From Xestospongia bergquistia (taxonomy: Eukaryota > Porifera > Demospongiae > Haplosclerida > Petrosiidae): a stretch of DNA of 64,000 nt. The stretch lies in contig OZ014412.1 in assembly GCA_963965975.1 (NCBI GenBank), positions 14,584,849-14,648,848 on the forward strand. The letters run 5' to 3'. Of this stretch, positions 21,534 through 33,800 are shown piece after piece (the first letter of the stretch is position 1; each line of letters begins with the position of its first letter). Below the pieces are notes generated by a model, which ran no database searches, was not told where the DNA came from, and saw nothing but the letters and a program-made list of their open reading frames with translations. The translations under genes were made by a program, and so were the position numbers.

Positions 21534-24500
21534 GAAGTCACAATGTACTATTGATACTACTGATATTAAAAAAGTACTGGTTCCTTTAAGATACATACAG
21601 TTTACAAAGATATTGTATTCCATTTATCTACTTCATCTATCTATGTCTCTTTTTATACTAATTGGTAGTATATGTCTACATTTATAAACATCATTAACTC
21701 GTTTATTCATTTATTCGTCCATTTTATCTGCTGTTAATGTTTTGTAGCTATGGTAACTTGAATGTCTTTGAATTAGTAAGGAGATGAATTAAAACAATCT
21801 ATTGTTATGATATCAAGACTATATGGCATTAATTATAGTTAGTTCAATGACATTTTTAGTGATAACTCTAAGTACTGGACTAATGTAGATACCTATATCA
21901 TTGTGTAATTGCATTTGTCAACAATCAAAAGACCTGTTTACATAGTACATTGTACAAGTACCTCAATACTGGCTTTACCATAGTTCAAAATAGATAGCTT
22001 GTTAACTTATGGTAGACTTGAGTATACAAGCTGGTTATCAAGTTTATTAACTTGGCATATAGACTTTGTAAACTAGGTATAGAATTAGACTAAATTACAA
22101 TCCTTGTCTACAAGTGTTGTTAATACCAAATAAACAAACTGGTAAATGGATTTGTTTATTCAAATGTTTGTTCCTATCTGTGCCATAGATTTCTAGTCAG
22201 CTCAAATTTGAATATTTGGCAGCATTTGAATAGTTCTTGAACTCATTATAACTTCTTGTAATTTTTCTTATTTCATTTATTTTTATTTTTATGTTTGAAG
22301 TTGAACTTTTTGAAAAAGTGTCATGTTATAATAACATAAATTGTTAAAACAGCGAACTATTATTACAACAATAATGTGTTACTGTAATCTTTACATGTCA
22401 CAACAGTGTCATGTAAAAGCAAAACATGTAAACTGACAATTATAACCTGAAACTTTGTCTTATGTTCACTTCGAACAATGTGCCTTTATCTATAGCATAT
22501 AAAATTCAGCATAACAAATTAATATTATAATAGTTAATATGTTCATATAAGCATGAGGTTAAAATAGCATTATCTCAATTTAACATTATATGTTAACTCA
22601 GTAATGATTCTTTTGTTGAAATAGTTATGCGATTGAATCCTTCACTCAGATGAGCAATGACTTTCATTGATGAATGTTCATTAAAATTGATGGTTGTTTA
22701 GTACAAATCTCTCAAAATAGATCAACTGGAAGGCACATATCAAACAATAATATTAATTAATGTAATAAGTATTAATATTATCTTTCAAATAAAATGTTAC
22801 ATAAAGTTATCACCACATTACAAAAGTATAAAATAGTTATGAATTAACATTACTTCGAACAGCAATGTACAGTTGTCAATCACCAATATATATATAGAAA
22901 GGAGAACAAAATGCATATTTATCACAAAGTGAAGATAGCATTACAAGAAAATAAGAACAGGAATAAGAAATTTGATAAACATGTAGATAATTGTTACTAC
23001 CTACTGATCTATACCTTTCAACTTCAAAAAAAACATTTTATTACAAGAAGATCCTTTTTTTTTTAAAAAATTCAAATAAATTATTGTCTCGCTATCCACA
23101 GTGAATAAATTGCTCCATAAATACCTATCAAATTTGGGTCAAATGATGAGGAATCAAGAATAAAATCTACATAATGAAAATTACAATAACTGTTAATCAA
23201 AAAAAAGTATAAGTGTTGACCTCTAACAATAATAGAATAAGTGAAACTAGTTAAGTATCTTCACATTATTTCGCTGAATGCAGCAACAAAAAGGTACATG
23301 TAAAAATTGCCTAGAGATAAATAAAACAAAATGTTGATTTTCCAACAAAGAAAGAATATTCTGACATAGTGGATCATCAGATAAACAAACTGATCCTTTA
23401 GTTTTACATGTATAAACAACATAATACATTTATATAAAAAATGCTTATATATACAAACAAACTATTAAAAGTAAATTGAAGTGGACTGGTAAAGTTTGTT
23501 TGTATATATCAAACATTCAGTAAGTAATTATATAACAAAGATTAGAGTGTACTACAATAAAATGTACATCCATTAGTGTAAATATTGAACTGTCGTGATG
23601 TGTAATAAATAATATTTACATACTTACAGTGTCCACCTTCCGAGACTTTTTATAAAAAGAGCTTTTCCTACAGGTACCCATACAGAAGCTTTTGGTGCAT
23701 TCTTGCACAACATTTTAAAACGATTACCAATTTGTGGAAATCTGTTAAAACATAAATGCTTTGCTTATATTTGCATACACCAGCTAAAAAGCAATGGTCC
23801 TACTATACATAACAAGAAAAGTAATACTTATGTCATAATTGGAAGTGCTTGTGAGATTAAGAATAGTACAATTAACTTACTGTGAACACAGCCAATATAG
23901 TCATTCACAAAATTGTTCTTAGTCTCATTATTAGAGGTTATGGGTTCCTAATTCGGGTACATAGAGTTACTAACATTATAAGCAATTAATGGAAGTGAAT
24001 CATTTAGTGGAATTTTGGTGTGAAAGATACATCAAAGTCTTGTGGTGGTCTATTTTTACACTCTACCATATATGCATATATAAATTATTAAAAAAGTCTA
24101 ATATGAAAAAACTTTGTGCCATATCATTCCTTATTATCAATTTTGTTTCCACTAAGAGGACTCTTTATGACAAGACATGCATCACATTTGTGGTATTTGT
24201 TACTTTAAAACTTGAAAATAGTGAATTTTATTGAGTGGGCTTGGGGATTTTAAGCTGTTTATCAATAAGCCATCCAATTAGCAGTTGTAACTGTATGTAG
24301 TAGAAGAACAAACATAAAAGTCTTCTTCTTTAAACGTAAAGAAATCAAAACTTAATTCACTAAACAAACATAACCAAACAACATATATACTTACTTTCAA
24401 GTGAACATCCGTAAGCTATTACAACCTATGTAATCCAAATGCATAGAACAAGTACGGGAATTGAGTATTACAATTCACCTCATTCAATATTTCTTGGTAC

Positions 24501-25575
24501 CCTATATCTTTGTTTGAAGTTTTTGTAGTATGAAAAGATATAATTGCATTACTCTATCACTTACCATAAAACCAAAATGTTTTTGACAAAACTTGTACTG
24601 TAGACTCTCAGTACCAAGTTTAGTAAAGTGATCAGTACAGTTAAAACATTCGGTATTATCAAGTATAAATACTTTCTCTCTAATCTTTCTTTCAACTTTG
24701 CCTTCATGTTTTCAACCAATAACTTAGCATTTCTTTGATCTGCCCAATACCATGATCTAGTGCTGCTTGAGTAACAGAGTGTCATTCCTTTTGTGCCAAA
24801 AGAAGAGTACAGCTGATTTTTCAGCGTAAATTTTGGCTCCATATCTCTACATATGTTGTTCTCTTGTTGAAAGAAATAGTAATTGTCTTCATAACGTTCA
24901 ATAGAACTCATATCTTGTACAACAATATATTCAGAATCAGTTCTTGCAAGGGAATGAGTAAGATCTAGATTATGAGTGGGATGCTTTCTAGACAGATGAC
25001 TGCTAATTGCTAAGAACGTTTGAAACATTCAGTTGCAATCATCCAAAGGACAGTTGAAGGAAAAATTTGGAGAGTAATGGGACTCAAAAGTGTGATGTAA
25101 AACACTTTAACTTGCCACAACAACATGCACAAAAAAGGCAACAGAACAAGGACACATTACTCATTCACATGATCTACCTGACTCTGCCTCCTTGAGCATG
25201 CAGATTTAGAGAAAACAGCACCATTGAATGTTATTTTGTGGTAAATGAAAAAGTTGGTGAATGGTTAAGAGAGAGAGATTTTGATAATTATATCAGCAGG
25301 TTTTTATTAGTGAGAATTTCTTATATCCATATAGTACTTCTTGTGAAGTAATGAATAGGGAGGCTGAAGTGCAATTGTTCATTAATCAGATTGCTCGAAG
25401 GACCTTGTCCCTACATAATATTATGGAAAAAGAGTAAATGTTTATAAGGCTATTAAAATACAACTTGGAAGTAAGTTCTTTTGTCATAGCACACTGAGAA
25501 CCTATCCATTATTGGATGAAAAACAAAGGAAGGAACAAGTCCTTCTGATATTCCTTTAAGCTCCATTGAATCACC
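21534..25575 (+). repeat. ~4-kb segmental duplication, copy 1
   Basis: Starts at GAAGTCACAATGTACTATTG and runs in register with 27226-31650 to the block ending near GGAACAAGTCCTTCTGATAT. The copies share order and orientation across the whole length, with dispersed substitutions and several large indels. Copy 1 lacks about 640 bp present in copy 2 (29542-30186) and about 130 bp near 24500 that in copy 2 includes coding-like sequence. The offset between copies is about 5.7 kb. It carries the degraded gene at 24560-25565. Confidence 0.9.
24560..25565 (-). pseudogene. zinc-finger-like gene relic, copy 1
   Basis: The minus strand keeps a long open stretch. From about 25060 down it reads FNCPLDDCN, stop, MFQTFLAISSHLSRKHPTH: a CPLDDC ... 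HLSRKH pattern fitting a C2H2-like finger (C-x4-C-x12-H-x4-H). It continues with EDNYYFFQQENNICRDMEPK and TRSWYWADQRNAKLLVENMK, then KERLER, where the likely frame changes to EKVFILDNTECFNCTDHFTK. The TGA lies inside the finger at 25029-25031. Copy 2 has a stop at the same codon. The equivalent downstream block of copy 2 (AAYQYIPLLEGLKSSFQNQE) is deleted here. The family is not named with confidence; it looks like a transposon-borne protein. Confidence 0.5.
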
Positions 25576-26045
25576 AATAAGTTTTAGTTGTAACATAGTA
25601 ATTGAATTTATGTGGTATTACAATTAATTATATATAGTTATGTCTGCATATGGAGAGTGATATAAATATTCATTTTATTATTTTCAGTGTACAAAATGTG
25701 AAATTGACTACATTTTTGCTATTATATTAGTGTCATAATAGTTATTCATCATTAGAGACAAGTAGAAAGGTATATATATGATGTTAAAAAATTAATAATT
25801 AGACTTTTGTTAAAATTTTATTCGACAGAGAGGATATCTACCTCTCTTTCAATTTTAATTAGTACTGTATATACTGCTAGACTAAATTAGGAGTCCTGAT
25901 GTAAAAAAGTCAAAATTAAGACGAAATCAACCTTTACAAGACGTTGGTTTATACTAACGAATGCATTTTTTATGTAAAATCTTTAAAGGTACCTAATCCA
26001 TTTCCCGTACCTGTTTTCCATCAAAGAACTGAAACTAATTTTTCT
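25576..26045. other. no gene recognised
   Basis: AT-rich spacer between the duplication and the piggyBac relic. Confidence 0.4.
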
Positions 26046-26426
26046 AACCCCTACAGGCCATTGTCGCTACTACAATCTACAATGTCACAAATATGTGACC
26101 AGCAAGTTTGCATCCTGTGACCATCGTCACACATTCTTGACAACATAATAATTCGCTATTTTACATTACTTACTTTAGTTTAAACTGTATATTTATCATT
26201 ACTTTTTTTCGTCATTTTAAAATATATTTTATTAATATTCATTAATATTAATTAATAATTATTAAATAATAAGCGCGCATAGAGGAGAGACTGCTTGTAT
26301 CTATAGCAATCAATAAACAACATGGCATGCAGAATAACAACTGAACAAATTCTGGAAATGTTGGATGGAGACCTAGTTCATTTATATAATTTAGCAACAA
26401 TCCTTTGCTTAATCTTTATACCTTGA
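26046..26426 (+). mobile_element. piggyBac 5' end relic with transposase start
   Basis: Begins CTAACCCCTACAGGCCATTG, similar in design to the ends at 57552 and 63074 (TTAACCCTTAGAGGAC). It is followed by near-palindromic GTCACAAATATGTGAC, as in the MITEs. An ATG at about 26322 opens MACRITTEQILEMLDGD, reminiscent of the short N-terminal motif before the acidic region of piggyBac transposases, then decays. No right end was found. A truncated element; moderate certainty because the target site is CTAA rather than TTAA. Confidence 0.45.
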
Positions 26427-27034
26427 AAAGTTTTACTTTGCTCTTGTTTTATACTATATTGTTTTCTTTCCTTGGACTCTCCTATTAACAGACTATTATA
26501 CTAAAATAGCTATAGTCACTAACCTTTCTCCTTTCTAGCACTCTCTATTTTCTCCATGCCTTCTACTTACTCTTCAATTTCCAATAATGAGTGATTTAAT
26601 GTGTATACAGATTTATATACTTGATTGTTACTAGTCATTAATTTTATCTGTATTTGGAATTTAATTTAGCTAATATATAAGCTGTAAATATGAAGATAGT
26701 TGTCACTTTGTGTATGGCAATAAAACACAATAATGTAGATAGATATTAGACAGATATAAATTGGTAGCATATTAAGTTGATATCTTTATCTAGACCCAAA
26801 AAATTTATGGTGCACCAGTTTATGTGTACTGTACAGAATTGTAATTGATGAATAATGTTCATATTGAGGCCTAGAAGCTGATTTATGGAATATTGAAACT
26901 TCCCCAATAAGAGTTGATATCTGTGGGACGCTGTTCAATCTCTCTTACAAAGAGGTATGACTTCATAAATGTACTTTTTACCTTCCGTATAGTCTCTTAA
27001 GAAGCCTCATCAATGCATGCCATGGTATTGTAGA

Positions 27035-27075
27035 AACCTCCATGTGATAGTGGTATTCACTATCACATGGAGGTT
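27035..27075. repeat. perfect 18-bp hairpin
   Basis: AACCTCCATGTGATAGTG, loop GTATT, then CACTATCACATGGAGGTT. All 18 pairs match. It lies between the piggyBac relic and the second duplication copy and is not part of a repeat seen elsewhere in the window. Confidence 0.9.
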
Positions 27076-29898
27076 CATGAGAGGTCTACTTCATCTAAAC
27101 ATATTATATTTAATTGGTAAATTCTTAGTGAAATTGTGGTAGTAATTGTAATCATTCAAGAAGTTGTCTTGTTAAGTATTCCTCTTAGAAAGGAATATGG
27201 CAATCTTAGGTCTACTTGTGGAAGTCACAATGTACTATTGATACTACTGATATTAAGAAAGTACTGGTTCCTTTAAGATACATATAGTTTACAAAGGTAT
27301 TATAATCCATTTATCTAATTCATCTATCTATGTCTCTTTTTATATTAATTAGTAGTATATATCTATTTTTATAGACATTTATTAACTCTTTTACCCATTT
27401 TTCATCCATTTTATCTGCTATTAATGCTTTGTAGCAATGATAACTTGAATGCCTTTGAATTAGTAAGGAGATGAATTAAAATAATCTACTGTTATGGTAT
27501 CAAGACTATATAGCATTCATTATAGTTAGTTCAATGACATTTTTAGTGATAACTCAAAGTCTGGACTAATGTAGATACATATAGAATTATGTATTTGCAT
27601 TTGTCAATAATCAGAAGACCTAGTACATTGTTCAAGTACCTCAATAGTGGCTTTACCATAGTTCAAAATAGATGAGTTAACAGCTTGTAAACTTATGGTG
27701 CACTTGAGTATACAAGCTGATTATCAAGTTTATTAACTGGCATGTAGACTTTGTAAACTAGGGGTAGAATTAGACTAAATTACAATCCTTGTATACAAGT
27801 GTTGTTAATACCAAATAAACAAACTGGTAAATTGATTTGTTTATTCAAATGTTTGTTCCTGTCTGTGCCATAGATTTCTTGTCAGCTCAAATTGGAACAT
27901 TTGGCAGCAGTGTAAATAGTTTTTGAACACAACATCTTTTAATATTCCTTTTTTACTCTTTTAATGAACTTTCTATTTGTTTTTTTGAACTTCAACTTCT
28001 GCAATGAAAAAAGTGTCATGTTATAATAACATAATTGATTCAGCACAAACTATTATTACAACAATAATGTGTTATTGTAATTTTTAAATGTTATAGCAAA
28101 AGAATCATTGTTGAGTAACATATAATGTTAAATTGAGATGATGCTATTCTAACTTCATGTTATATGAATATAATTAACTATTATTAATAAATTAATTTGT
28201 TATGTTGAGTTTTATATGCAATAAAAGCACATTGTTCCAAGTGAACATAAAACAATGTTTCAGTGTATAAATGTCAGTTTACATGTTTTGCTTTTACATG
28301 ACAATGTCATAACTTAAAACAGTTATGCCTTTGAATCCTGTACTTAGATAAGCAATGACTTTTATTGATGAATATTCATTAAATTGATGGTTGTTTAAGG
28401 AATCAACATTTTTTAAATGAATAACATAAAACTAATGTAATAGCTATAAATATTATCTTTCAAGAGAAATTTTACATAATTATCACATTACAAAAATATA
28501 AATAGTTATGAATTAATGGCATATACTCCAAACAGCAATGTACAGTACTTGTCCATCACCAATATAGGTATGAGAACAAAATGTGTATTTATTATGAAGT
28601 GAAGATAACATTACAAGAAAATAAGAATTGGAATAAGAAATTTGCTAGAATGTAAGTAATTGTTACTACCTACTTTTCTGTACTTTTCAACTACAAAAAA
28701 ATTATTACTAGAAGATCCTTTTTTTTCAAATTCAAGAAAATTATTTTTTTATTATCCACAGGTAATAAATTCATCATGAAAAAATTGCTCCATAAATATC
28801 AATCCAGTTTTGGCCCCAATCATGAGGAATCAAGAATAACATCTACATAATGAAAATTACAATAACTGTTAATCCAATAAAGAAAGAATATTCTGCCATG
28901 ATAATGAGATAAACAAACTGATTGACTAGCCTTACCTGTATAAACAATACAATAAATTTATATAAAAATTGCTTAGTTAAAAGTAAATTGAAGTGGACTG
29001 GTAAGGTTTGCTTGTATATATCAAACATTCAGTAAATATTTATATAACAAAGATTAGAGTGTACTACATACAATAAAATGTACATCCAACAGTGTAAATA
29101 TTGAATTTATTGTGATGTGTAATAAATAATATTTATATACTTACAATGTCCACTTTCCAAGTCTTCTTATAAATACAGTTTTCCCTACAATAGTTTTTGG
29201 TGCATTCTTACTACTGAATGTGGAACATTTTAAAACAATTACCAATTTGTGGAAATCTCTTAAAGTATAAATCCTTTGCTTCCATTTGCATACACTAGCT
29301 AGAAAGCAATAGTCCTATTATACATGCCAAGAAAAGTATCATAATTGAAAGTGATTGTAAGATTAAGAATAGTACAATTAACTTACAGTGCATGAACACA
29401 GCCAATATGGTCATTCACAAAACTGTTCTTGGTCTCATTTTTAGAGGTTATGTGTTCCTAATTTGGGTACATAGAGATACTAACATAGTAAGTAATTGAT
29501 GGAAGTGGATCATTTAGTGGAATTTTGGTGTGAAAGATATATCTAGACAAGACAATTTGAAGTTGGAATGATGTTGGTCAAATAGACTTTTCAGTAAGCT
29601 AGAAGAGAGCTGGTGATATTACTCTGGATGAACAAATTCTCAAGGGTTCCAGGAGCAGTAGGAAAGAGCTTCACAAGACATTATCTTGTGGAACATGCAG
29701 ACTAGTTAAAAAGATAGAAAAATAGTTTAAGTTCCACATCGGACTTGCTATTATAGATAAACAAAAGTAGACACACTAATTCAAGGCACGTAGAGCAAAA
29801 TATGTCTGCATATAAAAAAAGGGAAAATGAGCAAATCAATTCTGCATGGACTGAACATAAAGCAAAAATAAGGAACTATACTTACAAGCATCTATCCA

Positions 29899-30132
29899 CA
29901 CTATAAAAATTAATATGTCATTTTAACAACTAATTTGTAGTTTACATGAAAGGACTACTGTGTAATGTAGAATTTATGTGAATTACTCATTGTATAATTT
30001 GTTAGTATGTACAAGTTACAGCATACCAACAAATTACATAGTGAGCAATTCACATGAATTCTATATTCTATAGTAATCCATCCATGTAAACTACAAATTA
30101 GTTGTTAAAATGACATATTATTTTTTAGAGTG
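29899..30132. mobile_element. fold-back (palindromic) MITE, 234 bp
   Basis: Arms of about 112 bp: left CACTATAAAAATTAATATGT, right (reverse complement) CACTCTAAAAAATAATATGT. Both then continue CATTTTAACAACTAATTTGT and AGTTTACATG. Arms are roughly 85% identical with almost no loop (near CAAGTTACAG). Present only in duplication copy 2. No clear target duplication (CA on both sides at most). Confidence 0.75.
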
Positions 30133-30639
30133 CAATGATTGATAAAGGAAGCTTGTTAGAGGAGTTAGAGAAATAAACTGTATCAAAATCATGTGGTGGT
30201 CTATTTCTATGGTCTACCATACATAAAGTGTATACATCAATTATTAAAAAGTCTAATATGAAAAACCCTTGTGCCATATAATTCCTTAATATCAATTTTG
30301 TTTCCACTAAGAGGACTCCTTTTGACAAGACCTGCATGATATTTGTGGTAATTGTTACTTTAAAACTTGAAAATGGTGAATTTTATTGAGTAGGCTTGGG
30401 GATTTTAAGCTGTCTGTCACTGAGTCATCTTTAGCTTTAGGACCAATTAGCAGTGGTAACAGTATGCAGTAGAAGAACAAACATAAAGGTCTTCTTCTTT
30501 AAATGTAAAGAAATCAAAACTTAATTCATTAAACAAAAATAACCAAACAACATATACTTACTTTCAGGTGAACATCTATTACAACCTACATAATCCAAAA
30601 GGGAATTGAGCATTAAGGTTCATCTCATTCAATATTTCT

Positions 30640-31650
30640 TGGTTTTGAAATGAAGATTTAAGGCCTTCTAAAAGTGGTATATACTGATATGCAGCTGGTT
30701 TATCACAATAATGTCTCTCTATCACTATCACTGGTGAAAATAAAGTAGTACCCAATATCTTTGTTTGAGGTTCTTGAAGTATGAAAAGATATAAAACATT
30801 TTAATTCTTAAAAGTCAAACTTGTATTACTCTATAACATACCACAAAACCAAAACGTTCTTGACAAAACTTGTACTGTAGTCTCTCAGTATCAAGTTTAG
30901 TAAAGTGATTAGTACAGTTAAAACATTCGGTAATATCAAGTATAACTACTTTCTCAAAATTTTTTCTAATCTTTCTTTCAACTTTGCCTTCATGTCTTCA
31001 ATCAACAACCTAGCATTGCATTGATTTGCCCAATAGCATGATCTAGTGCATGCTGCTTGAGTAACAGAGTATCAATCCTTTTGTACCAAAAGAAGAGTGC
31101 AGCTGATCTTTGCAGCGTAAATGTTTGCTCCATATCTTGAGACATGTTGTTCTCTTGTGGAAGGAAATAGTAATTGTCTTCATAATGTACTCATATCTTG
31201 TACACCAATATATTCAGAATCAGTTTTTGCAAGGGAATGAGTAAGATCTAGATGATGAGTGGGATGTTTTATAGACAGATGACTGCTGATTGCTAAGAAA
31301 ATTTGAAACATTTAATTGCAATCATCCAAAGGACAGTTGAAGGAGAAATTTGGAGAGTAATGGGACTCAAAAGTGTGATGTGAAACACTTTCACTTCTCA
31401 CAACAAAATGCACATAAAAGGCAACAGAAGGACTTATTACCCATTCATAATTATGATCTACCTGACTCTGCCTACTTGAGCATGTAGATTTAGAGAAAAT
31501 GGCACCATTGAAAGTGATTTTGTTGTTAAATGAAAAGTAAGTTCTATTGTCATAGTACAATGAGAACCTATCCATTATAGGATGAGGAACAAAGGAAGGA
31601 ACAAGTCCTTCTGATATTCCTTTTAAGCTCCATTGAATATCCAACAAATT
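30640..31650 (-). pseudogene. zinc-finger-like gene relic, copy 2
   Basis: Same protein as 24560-25565. The zinc-finger pattern is again CPLDDCN, stop (TAA, 31314-31316), MFQ...HLSRKHPTH. Upstream an open stretch starts MLDIQWSLKGISEGLVPSFV and runs into the finger. Downstream, after a frame change, it reads EKVVILDITECFNCTNHFTK, and an additional exon-like block reads VIVIERHYCDKPAAYQYIPL followed by LEGLKSSFQNQEILNEMNLN. This block supports a real ancestral protein rather than chance frames. Frame changes and the stop make it a pseudogene unless the stop marks an intron. Confidence 0.5.
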
Positions 31651-31664
31651 TTAGTTGTGATGAA

Positions 31665-32275
31665 TACACAACAACAATTTGGAAAATCCAGATGTTACAA
31701 ATGTATGAGACATCTTATAATGTAAACTTTTCTAGCTGTAACTATTAAAGAGTATGTGTGTTTGTTAAGCTTCAATTATTTATTATAAATTAAGGTACTA
31801 CCTGTATATACCTAATTAATTTGCTCTGTGAATAGCAAATCTGTAAAAAAAGTCCTCCCAATATTGAGCGGACTCAATGATCATCACTAAATTTAAGACA
31901 TGGAGATGAATTGCGATGTTTCTTGAAGATAAATCTCACCTATAATAGCTACACTTACATGAGATATTAATGATTGTAACATTAAAATTTCTGTCAAAAC
32001 AAAGATTTTTTTGTGATACGAGGTTTCTTGGCCATGATGATTTTGAAGTCATATTGAGCTTTTGTCACACAATATTTTAACCTATATCATTTTTTTCTCA
32101 AGGACAAACAACTGCTAGGAATGTTTACATCCCATCATTCAATTTTGTATTAGTCAAGACTAAGCTGAAAAAGAAAGCATGGAGGAGAGATATGATGTAA
32201 TTAATGAAGCTTTTCTTTATGTGTATGATAAGAAATATACAGATAGAGCTAGAGCAACTAGTAAAAAAATAAGTG
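31665..32275 (+). repeat. dispersed repeat D, copy 1
   Basis: About 610 bp also found at 60075-60690 in the same orientation (shared CTCCCAATATTGAGC, GATGTTTCTTG(A/G)AGATAAATC and a common end). At its right end both copies encode a similar short peptide: MEERYDVINEAFLYVYDKKY here, MDERDDVINEAFRYVYEMKY there. This suggests the repeat carries the start of a transposon protein. It abuts the truncated end of the WDFY3-like gene. Confidence 0.8.
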
Positions 32276-32382
32276 GAGGGAGGGAATACGCTAAATCTGT
32301 AAATAGATATGCGTATAGTGTACTCCCTCCCTCATACTTGTAGTAAGTACTATTATTAGACTAATAACACTCAAACCTTTAC

Positions 32383-32534
32383 CAAAAAGCCACCTGTTGT
32401 TTCCATTTCTTTCAATGCTCTATCATTATTTCCAGTAATACAAACTACAGCCTTCAAAGCTGCATAAAGACTACATTGGGTGCCATGGCAACTAGACCAA
32501 GAACAACACTGGTTCCACCCACAGCAGAAAGTAA
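32383..32534 (-). pseudogene. WDFY3-like last visible exon, frameshifted
   Basis: Acceptor ACTTTGTAAG, donor GTAAAGG. The first frame gives LLSAVGGTSVVLGLVAMA, the next frame SLYAALKAVVCITGNNDRAL then KEMETTGGFL. Together they match the VGG-AILGLVAMAS-GLYAAVKALVC segment of WDFY3, but the exon is 152 bp, one base short of keeping frame. No following exon was found between here and the dispersed repeat. Confidence 0.8.
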
Positions 32535-32924
32535 CTTACAAAGTGGTTAAAATAGAAAGGAAAATCAACATAAATCAAATTAGTCAGACATAAAGTTCTT
32601 TACATTTCTTACTCAACAGCATGACTAGCATATTTATATGTACAAGTGTATATTTATACATATAATTATATATATTCAGTTGCCTAATACTGATGTTGAA
32701 AAGGTTCTTATACAAGAGTAACCACAAACTACACTTCCTATACATGTAGCTGGACCTGCTAGATGTAGCACACTGTTGCTAAGAAATGATACTGGACATT
32801 ATCTGCAAGAGAGAGAGAGAGAGAGAGAGAGAAACAGGTCAATATTTTCTGTTTAGTCTATTAACAGGTACAGTACATTAAAGGATTTTATCATAATATG
32901 AATACACATATATAAATTACATAC

Positions 32925-33086
32925 CTCTCTTAGACTAGCAATGGTAGCAATATCATAATAACTGTATTGATAAGTTTCCACTATATCATTTAAACTATAA
33001 TTAGATGGACGATTATCCACTAAACCAAACACTATCTTCTCTTCAGACACAAGTTGACCCAATGATTCATTACATGCTCTGGATGA
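32925..33086 (-). pseudogene. WDFY3-like exon (post-ConA)
   Basis: 162 bp, phase 0 to 0, donor GTATGTAATT. Encodes GQLVSEEKIVFGLVDNRPSN then YSLNDIVETY. Matches the 'LVPEEKVSFGLYA' segment following the ConA-like domain. The frame is intact. Confidence 0.8.
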
Positions 33087-33174
33087 CTACAGAGATAAAC
33101 AACAAGAATAAAAACAATAGTGATAACTTTGATAATAATACAATAGGTAATTAATACTATACAGTATGACTTAC

Positions 33175-33426
33175 TATACTATCCTGAGTTGGGTTTTGAA
33201 ATGATGCTACATACAATGGACCTAATAGAAAGATGCGATGAACAGAAAGATGTGGGAGTGGCTCATCAAATAAGTAAGACGGGCCAAGACGATAGACAAG
33301 AGGGCTTCTGTATCGATTATCAACATGAGTACCAATGTGAGCATTAATTAGATAGAGTGAGGTCTCAGATGGAAAGGGCAGGAACTGAGTGGAGACTGAC
33401 AGTGGTAAAGGATGGAGGTAGGGAAT
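33175..33426 (-). pseudogene. WDFY3-like ConA-domain exon 2
   Basis: 252 bp, phase 0 to 0, acceptor CTCCCTTTAG, donor GTAAGTCATA. Encodes NAHIGTHVDNRYRSPLVYRL then GPSYLFDEPLPHLSVHRIFL and LGPLYVASFQN. This is the strongest evidence for the WDFY3 family ('WRLGPTHFLEE...YELGPNYVGSFQ'). The frame is intact. Confidence 0.9.
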
Positions 33427-33551
33427 CTAAAGGGAGTAACAATTCAATTACATCATATACATGATATGCATAATAAACAAAAATAAACAAAAATTACAAA
33501 ACATGTCTACTTGTACAGTAATAACAGTAGAGGCTAGAGGAATAAACAACC

Positions 33552-33800
33552 TTGTTACTATTACTATTATTGTTACTATTACTATTACTATTACTGTTAC
33601 TATTACTATTACTATTACTATTACTGTTACTATTACTATTACTATTACTATTACTATTACTATTACTGTTACTATTACTATTACTATTACTGTTACTATT
33701 ACTATTACTATTACTATTACTGTTACTATTACTATTACTATTACTGTTACTATTACTATTACTATTACTGTTACTATTACTGTTACTGTTACTATTACAG
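33552..33800. repeat. (ACTATT/ACTGTT)n compound microsatellite
   Basis: About 250 bp of ATTACT trimers in which ACTATT is periodically replaced by ACTGTT. It lies in an intron of the WDFY3-like gene. All long frames through it (poly-Leu, poly-Thr-Ile, poly-Ser-Asn) are artefacts. Confidence 0.98.

Larger units (their letters stand above)
27226..31650 (+). repeat. ~4-kb segmental duplication, copy 2
   Basis: In-register partner of 21534-25575. It is longer because it contains 29542-30186, which includes the fold-back element 29899-30132, and the ~130-bp block at about 30640-30765 that is missing from copy 1. Conserved landmarks: GTACTGGTTCCTTTAAGATA at the left and GGATGATTGCAA-type zinc-finger sequence at the right. 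Confidence 0.9.
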
